Assembly: GCF_900109195.1 (NCBI RefSeq)
Contig: NZ_FNZG01000001.1
Coordinates: forward strand, 558,001-622,000
Direction of reading: 5' to 3'
DNA: 64,000 nucleotides
Origin: Pseudooceanicola nitratireducens
Lineage (GTDB): Bacteria; Pseudomonadota; Alphaproteobacteria; Rhodobacterales; Rhodobacteraceae
In this document: positions 45,262 to 54,799 of the stretch, in pieces
How positions within the stretch are numbered: position 1 is the stretch's first letter
Layout: every line of letters starts with the position of its first letter
Made by a program: the position numbers and the translations under genes
Notes under the pieces: model-generated
Database searches by the model: none
What the model saw: only the letters and a program-made list of their open reading frames with translations
What the model was told of the DNA's origin: nothing

Positions 45262-45587
45262 TGCTTGCGCAGCGCTGTTCGCGCGGGGCTGTGTACATGT
45301 TGCGGGGCGGAGGGGGAAATGACCCGGTCAATCCGGCCGCTCGCCTGTTAGTTGAACCGGGCGTAGGCGCAGGAGGAGCCATTTGGCACACTAGAGCCTG
45401 TGGTGAAAATCTTTGAAAACAAGGGGCTTAAAGGGCTTTCCCTACCCGAAAGAACAGGCCCGTTTCCACTTTGGCAACGAAACCTGCGCCGAAGCCTCAA
45501 ACCGATCATTTCCGAAACTTTGCCATTTTTTCGTCCCAAATAGTAATTAATAAATACCCCGAGCAGATAGGTAGAGCAGGTAGAACA
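45262..45587. other. Interval before the membrane-anchored unknown gene
   Basis: 326 bases without a supported gene. The right end is AT-rich (TAATTAATAAATACC at 45543-45557) and probably carries the promoter for the gene at 45588. Nothing else is recognised. Confidence 0.45.
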
Positions 45588-46430
45588 ATGCTTACGGAAT
45601 CTTCGAGCAAAACATCCCTGTGGGGTGGGCTCAGCGCGGGGGCGAAGACCGCCGCAATGGGCACGGCAGGGGTCGCCCTTTGGGGGTCTCTCGCGTTTTA
45701 TTTCGTAGTGGGCGGAGAAGAAGCACAGGTCGCGGATACGCTGGAGCCGTCGGAACGGCTGTTCCTGCGGATGGAACTTCCCGAAACGGTGCTTCTGGAC
45801 GGATGTGTCGAAAACTTTGGCGGGTCCGCCTGTGCCGACAAGGGCTGGATCATCATCTCGGAAAACAAGGAACGCGCACGGTCGACCATGATGCCGCGGG
45901 GCCTGACCGAGGCGATGCCCGCGCCGCTCTGGACCGAGGTGGTGGCGCGCCATTCCATGTCCGATGCCGACTGCAAGGCCACGCTGGAAAAGGAACTGCC
46001 CGAGTGGCTGGGCAGCGGATCCCGCGCCCGCCCGGGCCTGCACGCCACGCTGGTGCCCGACCGGTTCACCGCCTGCCAGGCCCGCGCGTCGGGCATTGAT
46101 CCGGTGATCGACGCCCAGGCCTTCTGGATCATGAAGGACCACAAGATCGTTGCCGAACTGCGCTGTTCCCTGCCGGTTGAAGACCGCAGCGCGGATTGTC
46201 AGCTTTCGGCCTTCCCCGACCACGGCGACTATGTCGTGTCCTATTCGCGGCTGCCCGCCGCCAACGTGTCGTCCATCGTCGATCAGACGGGGCACATGAT
46301 GGGCGTCCTGTCCTCGAACATGCCCGAAGGCATGCAGGACCGCGTCGATCTGAGCTTCCTGGATGGGAAGATCGCCTTTGACGAGGCCTCGGCCCATGCG
46401 CTGTCCTCGCTAGGCAACATGGTGCGCTGA
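45588..46430 (+). CDS. Membrane-anchored periplasmic protein, function unknown
   Basis: 280 residues. One N-terminal membrane helix (MGTAGVALWGSLAFYFVVGG, about 23-42) anchors a domain with cysteines that could pair (LLDGCVENFGGSACADKG, DADCKATL, FTACQARA, ELRCSLP, ADCQLSAF). I considered an invasion-associated locus B type fold but cannot confirm it. The start at 45588 is the first methionine before the helix; an upstream frame from 45471 is less likely. A terminator follows. Confidence 0.7.
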   Translation: MLTESSSKTSLWGGLSAGAKTAAMGTAGVALWGSLAFYFVVGGEEAQVADTLEPSERLFLRMELPETVLLDGCVENFGGSACADKGWIIISENKERARSTMMPRGLTEAMPAPLWTEVVARHSMSDADCKATLEKELPEWLGSGSRARPGLHATLVPDRFTACQARASGIDPVIDAQAFWIMKDHKIVAELRCSLPVEDRSADCQLSAFPDHGDYVVSYSRLPAANVSSIVDQTGHMMGVLSSNMPEGMQDRVDLSFLDGKIAFDEASAHALSSLGNMVR

Positions 46431-46451
46431 GAGCTTTTTGAATCTGATGCG

Positions 46452-46478
46452 AAAGGGCGGAGCGATCCGCCCTTTTTC
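46452..46478 (+). terminator. Intrinsic terminator
   Basis: AAAGGGCGGA (46452-46461) pairs with TCCGCCCTTT (46466-46475) with a GCGA loop, followed by more T residues. It ends the gene at 45588-46430. Confidence 0.88.
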
Positions 46479-46529
46479 TTTTCCGGCCCGCCGATCTGCT
46501 CACCGCGCCCTGACGTGCGCGTTTCGCCC

Positions 46530-47132
46530 CTAAAGCGCGTCGGGATCCTGGCGCAGCTCGATCACCGCATCGGGCAGGGGGTCTCTTTCCACGTCGATCT
46601 CTGCCAGCCCCAGCTTGCGCGCGCCCGCCAGCGACAGGATCCCGCTGTCGAGCCCGAGCGGTGCCTGGTAGCGCCGCACCGCCTGGCGCGTCGCCTTGTC
46701 CATCAGCCCGTGTTCCCGCCCGCGATACAGCCCGCGCGCCTTCAGCGACCGCTGAAGAGAGGCCACGAAATCCCGGGTCAGCATGTCGGGGCAGGGGGTG
46801 CGGAACCACAGTTCGCGCCGTTCGCGGACGATGCGCTGCTGGGTTTCGGTCTTGTAGACGGCCGGGGCCTCGACCGTGCCGTCCGAGCGCACCTGCGCCG
46901 GCTGCATCAGGATCTGTTCGGTGACGGTTTCGATCACGGCGGGGCTGGCCTCCTGTCCCCAGCAGGCGTCGGCGGGGGATCCCGGCGGCGGGGTGGAGTG
47001 GATCTGGATGACCTCGGGTTCGCCCACGCCCGGGACGGGCAGGGGCATGTCACAGGCGACAAGGGCCGTGATGGCAAGCCCGGCGGTCAGCGACCGGATT
47101 TGGATGCCCCTTGCGGACCCCCGGGAGGGCAT
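46530..47132 (-). CDS. Peptidoglycan-binding-domain lipoprotein
   Basis: 200 residues. A signal sequence ends in a lipobox (ITALVACDM), so Cys near residue 27 is probably lipidated. The C-terminal part contains a PG_binding_1-type domain (DFVASLQRSLKARGLYRGREHGLMD, then RQAVRRYQAPLGLDSGILS). It probably attaches to cell wall material. The start at 47132 gives a normal signal peptide; the longer frame is not supported. Confidence 0.75.
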   Translation of the reverse strand: MPSRGSARGIQIRSLTAGLAITALVACDMPLPVPGVGEPEVIQIHSTPPPGSPADACWGQEASPAVIETVTEQILMQPAQVRSDGTVEAPAVYKTETQQRIVRERRELWFRTPCPDMLTRDFVASLQRSLKARGLYRGREHGLMDKATRQAVRRYQAPLGLDSGILSLAGARKLGLAEIDVERDPLPDAVIELRQDPDAL

Positions 47133-47400
47133 TGCGCGGTCTTGGGCACGGGGGGAGGCGCTGGCGTCCGGGCGGCGCGCATGGGCCACGCCAGGGGGGG
47201 CGGTGCGTCTGCCTGGGATCATCGGGGCCTGCTGCTCTCTCTCGGGTCGCGCGCCCTGAGGGCGGGATCTGGCGCAGTCTATCCGGTTTCGCGGGCCGGC
47301 GGAAGGGGCGGGGGCATGGCCCGGGATCGTCACCTTCGGGACGGTGCCGGACTGCGCGCGCCGGGTTTCGGCTCCCCGAGTGCTTTCCGGCGCGGCCCGA

Positions 47401-47823
47401 TCAGCCTGGTCCAGGGTCGCCGGGCATATGGTCCCCCGGCCCGCCGGGGCGCAGCAGCTCATCCAGCATGTAGGAGATATCCTCGACCTCTTCGGCGATC
47501 ACATGGGTGACCTCGTTCTCGCGCTGAAGCCGGCCTGTGACCCGCAGCATCCGCCCGGCAATCACCGCGCGGCGGAACCGTTCGTAAAGCTTGCGCCAGA
47601 CGATGACGTTCACCACGCCGGTCTCATCTTCAAGCGTCAGAAAGATCACCCCCTTGGCGGTGCCGGGGCGCTGACGCAGGATCACCAGCCCGGCCACGGC
47701 GATCCGCGCCCCCTGTGGCGGCAGGTCCAGCATCCCGGCCGGAAGGCAGGCGGGCGGGCGCGGCCAGGGATGGGGATCGGGCTGGCGCGGATCGGGAAAG
47801 GGCGGGGGCGTGACATCGCGCAT
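47401..47823 (-). CDS. Stand-alone OB-fold protein equal to the C-terminal domain of DnaE2, SOS-box promoter
   Basis: 140 residues from the ATG at 47823 (another start at 47733 gives 110). From about residue 35 the sequence matches the C-terminal OB fold of error-prone polymerase DnaE2: RIAVAGLVILRQRPGTAKGVIFLTLEDETG followed by VNVIVWRKLYERFRR and VTHVIAEEVEDIS. The polymerase itself and the imuA/imuB genes are absent. A LexA box lies directly upstream. It is either a remnant of an imuA-imuB-dnaE2 operon or a small independent SOS protein; single-stranded DNA binding is inference from the fold. Confidence 0.7.
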   Translation of the reverse strand: MRDVTPPPFPDPRQPDPHPWPRPPACLPAGMLDLPPQGARIAVAGLVILRQRPGTAKGVIFLTLEDETGVVNVIVWRKLYERFRRAVIAGRMLRVTGRLQRENEVTHVIAEEVEDISYMLDELLRPGGPGDHMPGDPGPG

Positions 47824-47827
47824 ACCT

Positions 47828-47842
47828 GAACAAATAGCGAAC
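47828..47842 (-). promoter_or_regulatory. LexA (SOS) box, GTTC-N7-GTTC
   Basis: On the minus strand the sequence is GTTC-GCTATTT-GTTC, an exact match to the alphaproteobacterial LexA site. It ends four bases before the ATG at 47823, so LexA would block both promoter clearance and the start region; the true translation start could be the downstream ATG at 47733. It faces away from the ferredoxin gene. Confidence 0.75.
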
Positions 47843-47935
47843 AACGTAACGTCCTGCAAGCTTTGCGGGATGGCGCGGCAGATTGGGGGCTGGCAGGGCG
47901 GCAGAAGCATGTCTAGATACGCAGCGAACAGGTAA

Positions 47936-48271
<336 letters not shown>

Positions 48272-48281
48272 GGTGGCGGGG

Positions 48282-49121
48282 GTGCTCAGGCCCTTCGGCT
48301 CGCGCGCCCCGAGCCCGCCCTTCGGGGCGCGGCGCAGGCGTTTGCGCCCCTGGGGCCCGCGCGCCCGCCGCGCGGCGTCCATGGCGGGCCTGTGGCTGGC
48401 GGCGCTGGCCCCCGCGGTCGGGATGACCTCTGCCGCCCGGGCCCAGAACGCCGCCACCCGCGCCAATGCCGCGCCCACGGTGCTGGCTGCCCGCTATGAC
48501 GGCCCCACGACCCGCTACGCCCACGGCGTGCTGGGCGATGCGATCGAACATACGACCCTTGTCCTGACGCTGGACGACGGGGTGGAGCGCCGCTTTACCC
48601 TGCCCGAAACCCTGGTCTTCGAGGACACCGCCCCCCGGCTGGCCGATGTCTCGGGCGATGGCCGCCCCGAGGTGATCGTGGTGGAAAGCGACGTGAAGCT
48701 GGGCGCGCGTCTCGCGGTCTACACCGCCCAGGGCCGGCTGACGTCCACCGCTCCGATCGGGCAGGCCAACCGCTGGCTGGCCCCGGTCGGTGCCGCGGAC
48801 ATCGACGGCGACGGCGCGATCGAGATCGCCTATGTCGACCGCCCGCATCTGGCCCAGATCCTGCGCCTTGTGCGCCTTGAAGGCGACGACCTGATCGAGA
48901 CGGCAACGCTGCGCGGCGTCACCAATCACCGGATCGGCTGGGACTATATCGTCGGCGGCATCCGCACCTGCACCGGCCGCCCCGAGATCATCCTGTCCAC
49001 CGGCGATTTCCTGGCGAACCTGTCGATCTTCTGGGCCCGGGACCAGCGCCTTGATACCCGCGCCGAGGGCCGCTTTACCGGCCGCGACAGCCTCGAGGCC
49101 CTGCTGCGCTGCGAAGGGTAG
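48282..49121 (+). CDS. Exported VCBS/FG-GAP repeat-like protein
   Basis: 279 residues. A very basic lead (FGARRRRLRPWGPRARR) is followed by a hydrophobic signal segment and an AARA cleavage site. The mature part holds two FG-GAP/VCBS-like units: RLADVSGDGRPEVIVVESD and VGAADIDGDGAIEIAYVDR, which have the calcium-binding DxDGDG pattern. The start is GTG at 48282 with GAGG eight bases upstream; an ATG at 48381 would also leave a signal peptide. Function unknown, probably cell-surface or periplasmic. Confidence 0.75.
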   Translation: MLRPFGSRAPSPPFGARRRRLRPWGPRARRAASMAGLWLAALAPAVGMTSAARAQNAATRANAAPTVLAARYDGPTTRYAHGVLGDAIEHTTLVLTLDDGVERRFTLPETLVFEDTAPRLADVSGDGRPEVIVVESDVKLGARLAVYTAQGRLTSTAPIGQANRWLAPVGAADIDGDGAIEIAYVDRPHLAQILRLVRLEGDDLIETATLRGVTNHRIGWDYIVGGIRTCTGRPEIILSTGDFLANLSIFWARDQRLDTRAEGRFTGRDSLEALLRCEG

Positions 49122-49351
49122 GCCTAGGGCGGTTCCGCGGGTCACAGCGAACGCTTCACTTGTACCAGGCGGTCCGGCTCTCGGGAAAATACCTCTTAAA
49201 ATCGGCTAGGCATCAAAGACCCACAGAGATTTCCAGACACAGGGCAAGCGTCATGCCCCCTCCTCCCCCTCTGCCACAACGAACCAATGCCGGGCCAATC
49301 GACCCCGCACGCAAAACCGGGCCAAACCCGCCCCCGACCAAACCAGACAAA

Positions 49352-49378
49352 GAAAAAGGGGCCCGAACCGGACCCCTT
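49352..49378 (-). terminator. Intrinsic terminator after purD
   Basis: On the minus strand AAGGGG pairs with CCCCTT (with inner CC/GG pairs and one mismatch), followed by TTTTTC. It lies a few bases past the purD stop. Confidence 0.75.
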
Positions 49379-49382
49379 CACC

Positions 49383-50660
49383 TTACCCCAGCATCCGCCA
49401 GCCGATGTCGGATCGATAGAACCCCTCGGGCCAGTCGATCGCCTGCGCCATGGCATAGGCGCGGTCGCGGGCCTCCTGCAGGGTGGCCCCGCGGGCGGTG
49501 ACGTTCAGCACCCTTCCGCCGGTGGCCAGAACCTGGCCCTTTGCTTCGCCCTGACCCTGGGTCGTGCCGGCGTGGAAACACACCTGGGATGAGCTCTCCT
49601 CCAGCGCGTCCAGACCGCGGATCACCGTGCCCTTGTCGTAGGCCCCGGGATAGCCCTTGGCGGCCAGCACCACGGTCATCGCATGGTCATCCGCCCAATT
49701 CGCCCGCGCCTTGTCCAGCGTGCCCTCGGCGGCGGCGATCAGCAGGTCCAGCGCCTGGGCCCCAAGCCGCAGCATCAGCACCTGGCATTCCGGGTCGCCA
49801 AAGCGGCAGTTGTATTCCACCAGCCGCGCCTGGCCGTCCTTGATCATCAGCCCGACATAAAGAACCCCGGCATAGGGGGTGCCGCGCTTCTCCATCTCGC
49901 GCAGGGTCGGATAGACGATCTGGTCCATCACCTGGGCCTGGATCTCGTCCGACAGGACCGGCGCGGGGGAATAAGCCCCCATGCCGCCGGTGTTGGGGCC
50001 TTCGTCGCCGTCAAAGGCGCGCTTGTGGTCCTGGGCGGTGCCCACGGGCAGGGCGTTGACCCCGTCGCACAGCACGAAGAAGGACGCCTCTTCGCCCTCC
50101 ATGAATTCCTCGATCACCACTTCGGCCCCGGCGGATCCGAATTCACCGCCGAACATGTCGTCGATCGCGGCGAGGGCGGTTTCTTCGTCCATAGCGACGA
50201 TCACGCCCTTGCCGGCGGCCAGACCGTCGGCCTTGACGACGATCGGCGCGCCCTCGGCGCGGATGTAATCCTTGGCGGGCCCGGCTTCGGTGAAACGGGC
50301 GTATCCGGCGGTCGGTGCCCCGGCGGCGTCGCAGATTTCCTTGGTGAACCCCTTCGAGGCCTCAAGCCGCGCAGCTTCTTTCGACGGGCCGAATACCAGA
50401 AAACCAGCATTTCGCAGGTCATCCGCCACCCCGGCGGCCAGAGGAGCTTCGGGCCCGACGATAATGAAATCGATCGCGTTTTCTTCGCAGAACTGGGCGA
50501 CGACACCGCCGTCCAGGATGTTCAGATCCGCACATTCCGCGATCTTGGCGATACCGGCATTGCCCGGGGCCACGATCAGCTTGTCGCACTTGGGATTTTG
50601 CAGCGTGGCCCAGGCCAGCGCATGTTCGCGGCCGCCGCCGCCAAGGATCAGGATGTTCAT
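49383..50660 (-). CDS. purD: Phosphoribosylamine-glycine ligase
   Basis: 425 residues, ATP-grasp enzyme of purine synthesis joining glycine to phosphoribosylamine. The N-terminus MNILILGGGGREHALAW and the ATP-grasp region (PIVVKADGLAAGKGVIVAM), the family pattern HDHKRAFDGDEGPNTGGMGAYSP-like segment and the RFGDPECQ metal site are present. It is a single gene with its own terminator. Confidence 0.96.
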   Translation of the reverse strand: MNILILGGGGREHALAWATLQNPKCDKLIVAPGNAGIAKIAECADLNILDGGVVAQFCEENAIDFIIVGPEAPLAAGVADDLRNAGFLVFGPSKEAARLEASKGFTKEICDAAGAPTAGYARFTEAGPAKDYIRAEGAPIVVKADGLAAGKGVIVAMDEETALAAIDDMFGGEFGSAGAEVVIEEFMEGEEASFFVLCDGVNALPVGTAQDHKRAFDGDEGPNTGGMGAYSPAPVLSDEIQAQVMDQIVYPTLREMEKRGTPYAGVLYVGLMIKDGQARLVEYNCRFGDPECQVLMLRLGAQALDLLIAAAEGTLDKARANWADDHAMTVVLAAKGYPGAYDKGTVIRGLDALEESSSQVCFHAGTTQGQGEAKGQVLATGGRVLNVTARGATLQEARDRAYAMAQAIDWPEGFYRSDIGWRMLG

Positions 50661-50760
50661 GGACAGGTCCCCCGGGGATGCTTTTGCGGGGTTCTAGGCA
50701 GGCCGGGCCGCAAAGGCAACGGGCAAGGGGCCGCAGCGCGCAAACCCTCGCCCCAGGACC

Positions 50761-52026
50761 CTAGTGCAGCCGCTTGCGCACGGCCCGCAGCGCGGCCCAG
50801 GTGGCCAGGACCACCAGCGGCGTGATCCCCGCCGCCATCCAGGTCTTGCTCAGCCCGATTTCCTTGCCGAAGGGGGCCGCCACGTATAGCGCCAGCGAGG
50901 TCGCGTAGTAGGAAATCGCCACGACCGAGAGCCCTTCGACCGTGTGCTGCAGCCGCAGCGCCTCGTCCGAGCGGCGGTCCATGCTGACCAGCAGTTCGCG
51001 GTTCTGGCGCGACAGCTCGACCTCGACCCTGGTGCGCAGCAGCTCTCCGGCGCGGCGGGCGCGGTCGGTCAGCCGGGTCAGCCGGTGGCCCGTGGCCTCG
51101 ACCGTGCGCATGGCCGGGTCAAAACGGCGCATCATGAATTCGCCAAAGGTCTGGCGCCCCTCGAACCGGGTCTCGTTCAGCGCGTCGATGCGGATCGTCA
51201 CGATCCTCTCATAGGCCGCGGTTGCCGACATGCGAAACGTGGCCCGCGTCGCCAGTTGTTCCAGCCTGGCCGAGATGTCCAGCAGCGCCTGCAGCGACAC
51301 CTCGGCTGCCCCGTCCGAGGTGCCAAGCGTCGCGACCTCTTGGGCCAGTCGTGTGCCCAGATCGCTTAACGCCGGACCCATTTCGCGGGCGCGCACCAGC
51401 CCCAGCATGGCCATGGCGCGATAGGTCTCGATCTCGAGCAGCCGTTGCACGATCCGCCCGACACGCCCGGGGCCCACATCGGGGCGCACCAGCACGGAAA
51501 ACCGCATGTCGCCATCGGGGGCGGGGCGGAAATCCCCGGCGATCACGGCGGAATTGTCCAGCACGCGCGACGCGGCCAGGCTGTCGGGCGCATGATCGGA
51601 CCGGATGATCGCCAGCGCCTCGGCGTCGTCCTCGATCCGGCGGATGCGGAACCGGGCCGAGGCCATGCGCAGCCCCGGGCCGTCGGCCAGCACGCGTTGC
51701 GCCAGGGCGGTGACATCGCTTTCCTCGGGGCCCCAGATCAGGATCGTGACGAATTCCGTGTGGCTTTCCCATTTCAGGTTCAGCGGCCCAAGCCGGCCCG
51801 ACCAATGGGTCGCGTCCTCTTCGGGCGGGGTCTGGCAGGCTCCCTGAATCAGCCGGTCCAGCTGCGCCCGTTCCGCCGCCCGGTCGCGTTCGATCCGCCG
51901 TTCGGGGCGCAGGGCGACGAACCAGGCATGGGTCGGGGCCTCGATCGAGGGGAAGGGCCGCGCGTGCAATTCGTCCACGGTGGCGGCGCGGTGCGGGTGA
52001 TCGGCGGTGCGGGGCGTGTCGGTCAT
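50761..52026 (-). CDS. DUF3422 family membrane-anchored protein
   Basis: 421 residues. The N-terminal region (HPHRAATVDELHARPFPSI) and GPLNLKWESHTEFVT are signatures of DUF3422. Two hydrophobic segments at the C-terminus (about 360-380 and 390-415) anchor it in the membrane. Long helices precede them. The function is not known. Confidence 0.88.
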   Translation of the reverse strand: MTDTPRTADHPHRAATVDELHARPFPSIEAPTHAWFVALRPERRIERDRAAERAQLDRLIQGACQTPPEEDATHWSGRLGPLNLKWESHTEFVTILIWGPEESDVTALAQRVLADGPGLRMASARFRIRRIEDDAEALAIIRSDHAPDSLAASRVLDNSAVIAGDFRPAPDGDMRFSVLVRPDVGPGRVGRIVQRLLEIETYRAMAMLGLVRAREMGPALSDLGTRLAQEVATLGTSDGAAEVSLQALLDISARLEQLATRATFRMSATAAYERIVTIRIDALNETRFEGRQTFGEFMMRRFDPAMRTVEATGHRLTRLTDRARRAGELLRTRVEVELSRQNRELLVSMDRRSDEALRLQHTVEGLSVVAISYYATSLALYVAAPFGKEIGLSKTWMAAGITPLVVLATWAALRAVRKRLH

Positions 52027-52251
52027 CGTCAGGTCCGGGTTTCGGGTTGGGTGTGTCGGTTTTGTGCGTCGGGGCGGGCGGTCCCGGCGCAGGCTGTCGT
52101 TGCGTCAAGATAGCCGAAGGCGCGGGCGAAATCGCCCTGTGGCGGGGCCTTGGGACAGGATGCCGCAGCCCCGCGCGCGCCAATCAAGCCAGCAAGGGGG
52201 TTCCGGCTAAGCCTCCGGAAATGCATGCAAAAGTATGCCGGATTTGCCCGG

Positions 52252-53298
52252 TCAGCAGATCCGGGGAAGCTGTTCCCCGACCAGCATGTCGACGATCCTC
52301 TGGCCGCCGAAGGCGGTGCGCATCACCGCCGGCACGCTGCCCTTGGGGCCGGCCCGCCCGATCACGACGGCACCGCGCCCGGCCTCGGTCCCGCGCATGG
52401 CGGTCAGGGCGGCCTCGGCCTGATCTTCGGGCACAAAGACGACCAGCGTGCCCTCGTTCGCCAGATACAGCGGATCCAGCCCGAGGATCTCGCACATGCC
52501 CTTCACCTCGGCGCGCAGGGGCAGGGCGGTCTCCTCGATCTCGACCGTCACGCCCGCCGCTTCGGCCATTTCATTCAAGGCCGAGGCCAGACCGCCCCGC
52601 GTCGCATCCCGTGCGGCGCGGGTATCGGGTGCGGCCGCCAGCACCGCCTGCATCAGGTGGTTCAGCGGCTGGCAATCCGATTGCAGCGGCGTCGACAGGG
52701 CCAGGTCGCCCCGCGCGGCCAGGATCGTGGCACCATGGTCCCCTAGCACGCCGTTGACGATGGCGACGTCACCGGGGCGGATATGCTCGGCCCGGATGTC
52801 GCAGCCCGGCGCGATGACGCCCACGCCCGCCGTGGTGATAAACACCTGATCACAGGACCCGCGCCCGACGACCTTGGTGTCACCTGTGACGATCCGCACG
52901 CCCGCCTTCGCGGCCTCGGTCGCCATGGACGCCACGATGCGGCGCAGCAGGGCGATTTCGGTGCCTTCCTCGATGATGAAACTGGCCGAGAGCCACAGCG
53001 GCACCGCACCGCCCACGGCCAGATCGTTGACCGTGCCGCAGACCGCCAGCTTGCCGATATCGCCGCCGGGAAACTCCAGCGGGGTCACGACGAAACTGTC
53101 GGTGGTAAAGGCCAGCTGCGCACCGGGCTCTTGCAGCGCGCCGGTCATCAGCCGCGCCTGATCCTCGGATCCGGGCGGCAGGAAGACATCCGTGAAGACC
53201 TCTTCGATCAGGTCGCGCATGGCGCGCCCGCCGCCGCCATGGGCCAGGGTCACATGGCTGTCGCGCAGTCGGGAAGGTTTGGGGCTGGGGGCGTTCAT
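52252..53298 (-). CDS. hypE: Hydrogenase maturation protein HypE (carbamoyl dehydratase)
   Basis: 348 residues. HypE accepts a carbamoyl group on its C-terminal cysteine and dehydrates it to thiocyanate, the source of the cyanide ligands of [NiFe] hydrogenase. The C-terminus ends PRIC, so the acceptor Cys is in place. The N-terminal HGGGGRAMRDLIEEVF and the ATP-binding GTVNDLAVGGAVPL and VTGDTKVV are typical. The start at 53298 gives the normal family beginning. It is the last gene of the hup/hyp unit, 26 bases after hypD. Confidence 0.96.
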   Translation of the reverse strand: MNAPSPKPSRLRDSHVTLAHGGGGRAMRDLIEEVFTDVFLPPGSEDQARLMTGALQEPGAQLAFTTDSFVVTPLEFPGGDIGKLAVCGTVNDLAVGGAVPLWLSASFIIEEGTEIALLRRIVASMATEAAKAGVRIVTGDTKVVGRGSCDQVFITTAGVGVIAPGCDIRAEHIRPGDVAIVNGVLGDHGATILAARGDLALSTPLQSDCQPLNHLMQAVLAAAPDTRAARDATRGGLASALNEMAEAAGVTVEIEETALPLRAEVKGMCEILGLDPLYLANEGTLVVFVPEDQAEAALTAMRGTEAGRGAVVIGRAGPKGSVPAVMRTAFGGQRIVDMLVGEQLPRIC

Positions 53299-53324
53299 AT
53301 CGGGCCTCGTATCTTTGCTGGCGC

Positions 53325-54473
53325 TTATTCCGCCGGTTCCATCAGCCGCGCGCCGCCATAGGTCCAATAGGCCGCGCAGGCCCCTTCGGAGCTGACCATC
53401 AGCGCGCCAAGCGGCGTGTCGGGCGTGCAGCCGCGCCCGAACTGGGCGCAGGCCGTGGGCTTCATCCGGCCCGTCATCACCGCGCCACAAGAACAGCCCT
53501 CGGGTTCGGCAACGGGGGTGCGACCCCCGGCGGCGGCATAGCCGATGCCGAACTTGGTTTCCGCGTCATAGACCAGGTACCTGTCCCGGATCCGCAAGCC
53601 AGAGGCGTCGATTTCCCCCAGCCCCCGCCATTCGAAACTGGGGCGCGGTTCATAGACATCCGCAATCGCGGCCAGAGACACCGGGTTGCCATGCTCCGGC
53701 ACAACGCGGGCATATTGGTTTTCGATCTCGGCGCGGCCATCGCGGATCTGTTCCAGCACCATCAGCACCGATTGCAGCAGATCCAGCGGCTCGAACCCCG
53801 CCACCACCAGCGGCTTGCCGTAGTCGTCCGCAATGAAATCATAAGGATGCACACCGATTACCATGGACACATGGCCGGGGCCCACAAAGCCGTCCAGCTG
53901 CATCATCGGATCGTCCAGCAGCGCCTTCAGCGGCGGCGGCACGGTGATGTGGTTGCAGAAGACGGTAAAGTTGGTCAGCCCCTCGCGCGCGGCCTGCTGG
54001 ATCGACAGCGCGGTCGAAGGCGTCGTGGTCTCAAACCCCAGCCCAAAGAACACGACCTCACGATCCGGATTGCGGCGGGCGAGTTCCAGCGCGTCCAGAG
54101 GCGAATAGACCGTGCGCACATCCGCGCCGCGCGATTTCGCCTGAAGCAGCGATCCCTTCGCCCCCGGCACCCGCATCGCATCGCCGAAGGTGGTAAAGAT
54201 CACCTCGGGCCGTTCCGCGATCTCGATACATTCATCGACGCGGGCCATGGGCAGCACGCAGACCGGACAGCCGGGGCCGTGGATGAATTCGATCCCCTCG
54301 TGCACCAGTTTATCAAGGCCGTAGCGGAAGATCGCGTGGGTGTGGCCGCCGCAGATCTCCATGATCCGGACGGGGTGATCCCTGGTCGCGCCGATCTGGT
54401 CGGTCACGCGGGCGATGGCGGCCAGCAGGGCCTTGGCGGCCTTAGGGTCTCGGAATTCCTCGACGTATTTCAT
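53325..54473 (-). CDS. hypD: Hydrogenase formation protein HypD
   Basis: 382 residues. With HypC it forms the scaffold on which the Fe(CN)2CO unit is assembled. Conserved motifs: MEICGGHTHAIFRYG, GPGCPVCVLP, CNHITVPP and the C-terminal [4Fe-4S] cysteines in CSCGAVMTGRMKP and CAQFGRGCTP. It overlaps hypC by four bases (ATGA). Confidence 0.97.
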   Translation of the reverse strand: MKYVEEFRDPKAAKALLAAIARVTDQIGATRDHPVRIMEICGGHTHAIFRYGLDKLVHEGIEFIHGPGCPVCVLPMARVDECIEIAERPEVIFTTFGDAMRVPGAKGSLLQAKSRGADVRTVYSPLDALELARRNPDREVVFFGLGFETTTPSTALSIQQAAREGLTNFTVFCNHITVPPPLKALLDDPMMQLDGFVGPGHVSMVIGVHPYDFIADDYGKPLVVAGFEPLDLLQSVLMVLEQIRDGRAEIENQYARVVPEHGNPVSLAAIADVYEPRPSFEWRGLGEIDASGLRIRDRYLVYDAETKFGIGYAAAGGRTPVAEPEGCSCGAVMTGRMKPTACAQFGRGCTPDTPLGALMVSSEGACAAYWTYGGARLMEPAE

Positions 54474-54796
54474 TGGCTTCCCTCCAGCGCCTTGTCGGCT
54501 TGGATGTCACGGTCACCCGCAAGGGCGCGGTCCCCCTCGGCCATGGCCTCCAGCGTCTCCTGCGCTTCGCCCAACCCGCGCAGCGCCTCGAGCGTTTCCG
54601 CGGCCTCGTCCGCGTCGATCACCGCCATGGCGAAACCCACGTGGATCAGCACCCATTCGCCAACCAGATCGGCAAGGGGGCGATCGGCGACACAGGCCAG
54701 AGAGACCTCGCGCCGCACGCCAGAGACCTCGGCCATGCCCATCAGCCTTGCCTCATCCGTAATAGCCACGATCTGGCCGGGAATGCCCAGACACAT
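54470..54796 (-). CDS. hypC: Hydrogenase maturation chaperone HypC
   Basis: 108 residues. It begins MCLGIPGQIV with the essential Cys2 that binds iron after Met removal, and then EWVLIHVGFAMAVIDADEA, typical of HypC. The tail is longer than average. It carries the iron group between HypD and the hydrogenase precursor. It starts 3 bases after hupR and overlaps hypD. Confidence 0.96.
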   Translation of the reverse strand: MCLGIPGQIVAITDEARLMGMAEVSGVRREVSLACVADRPLADLVGEWVLIHVGFAMAVIDADEAAETLEALRGLGEAQETLEAMAEGDRALAGDRDIQADKALEGSQ

Positions 54797-54799
54797 TGC

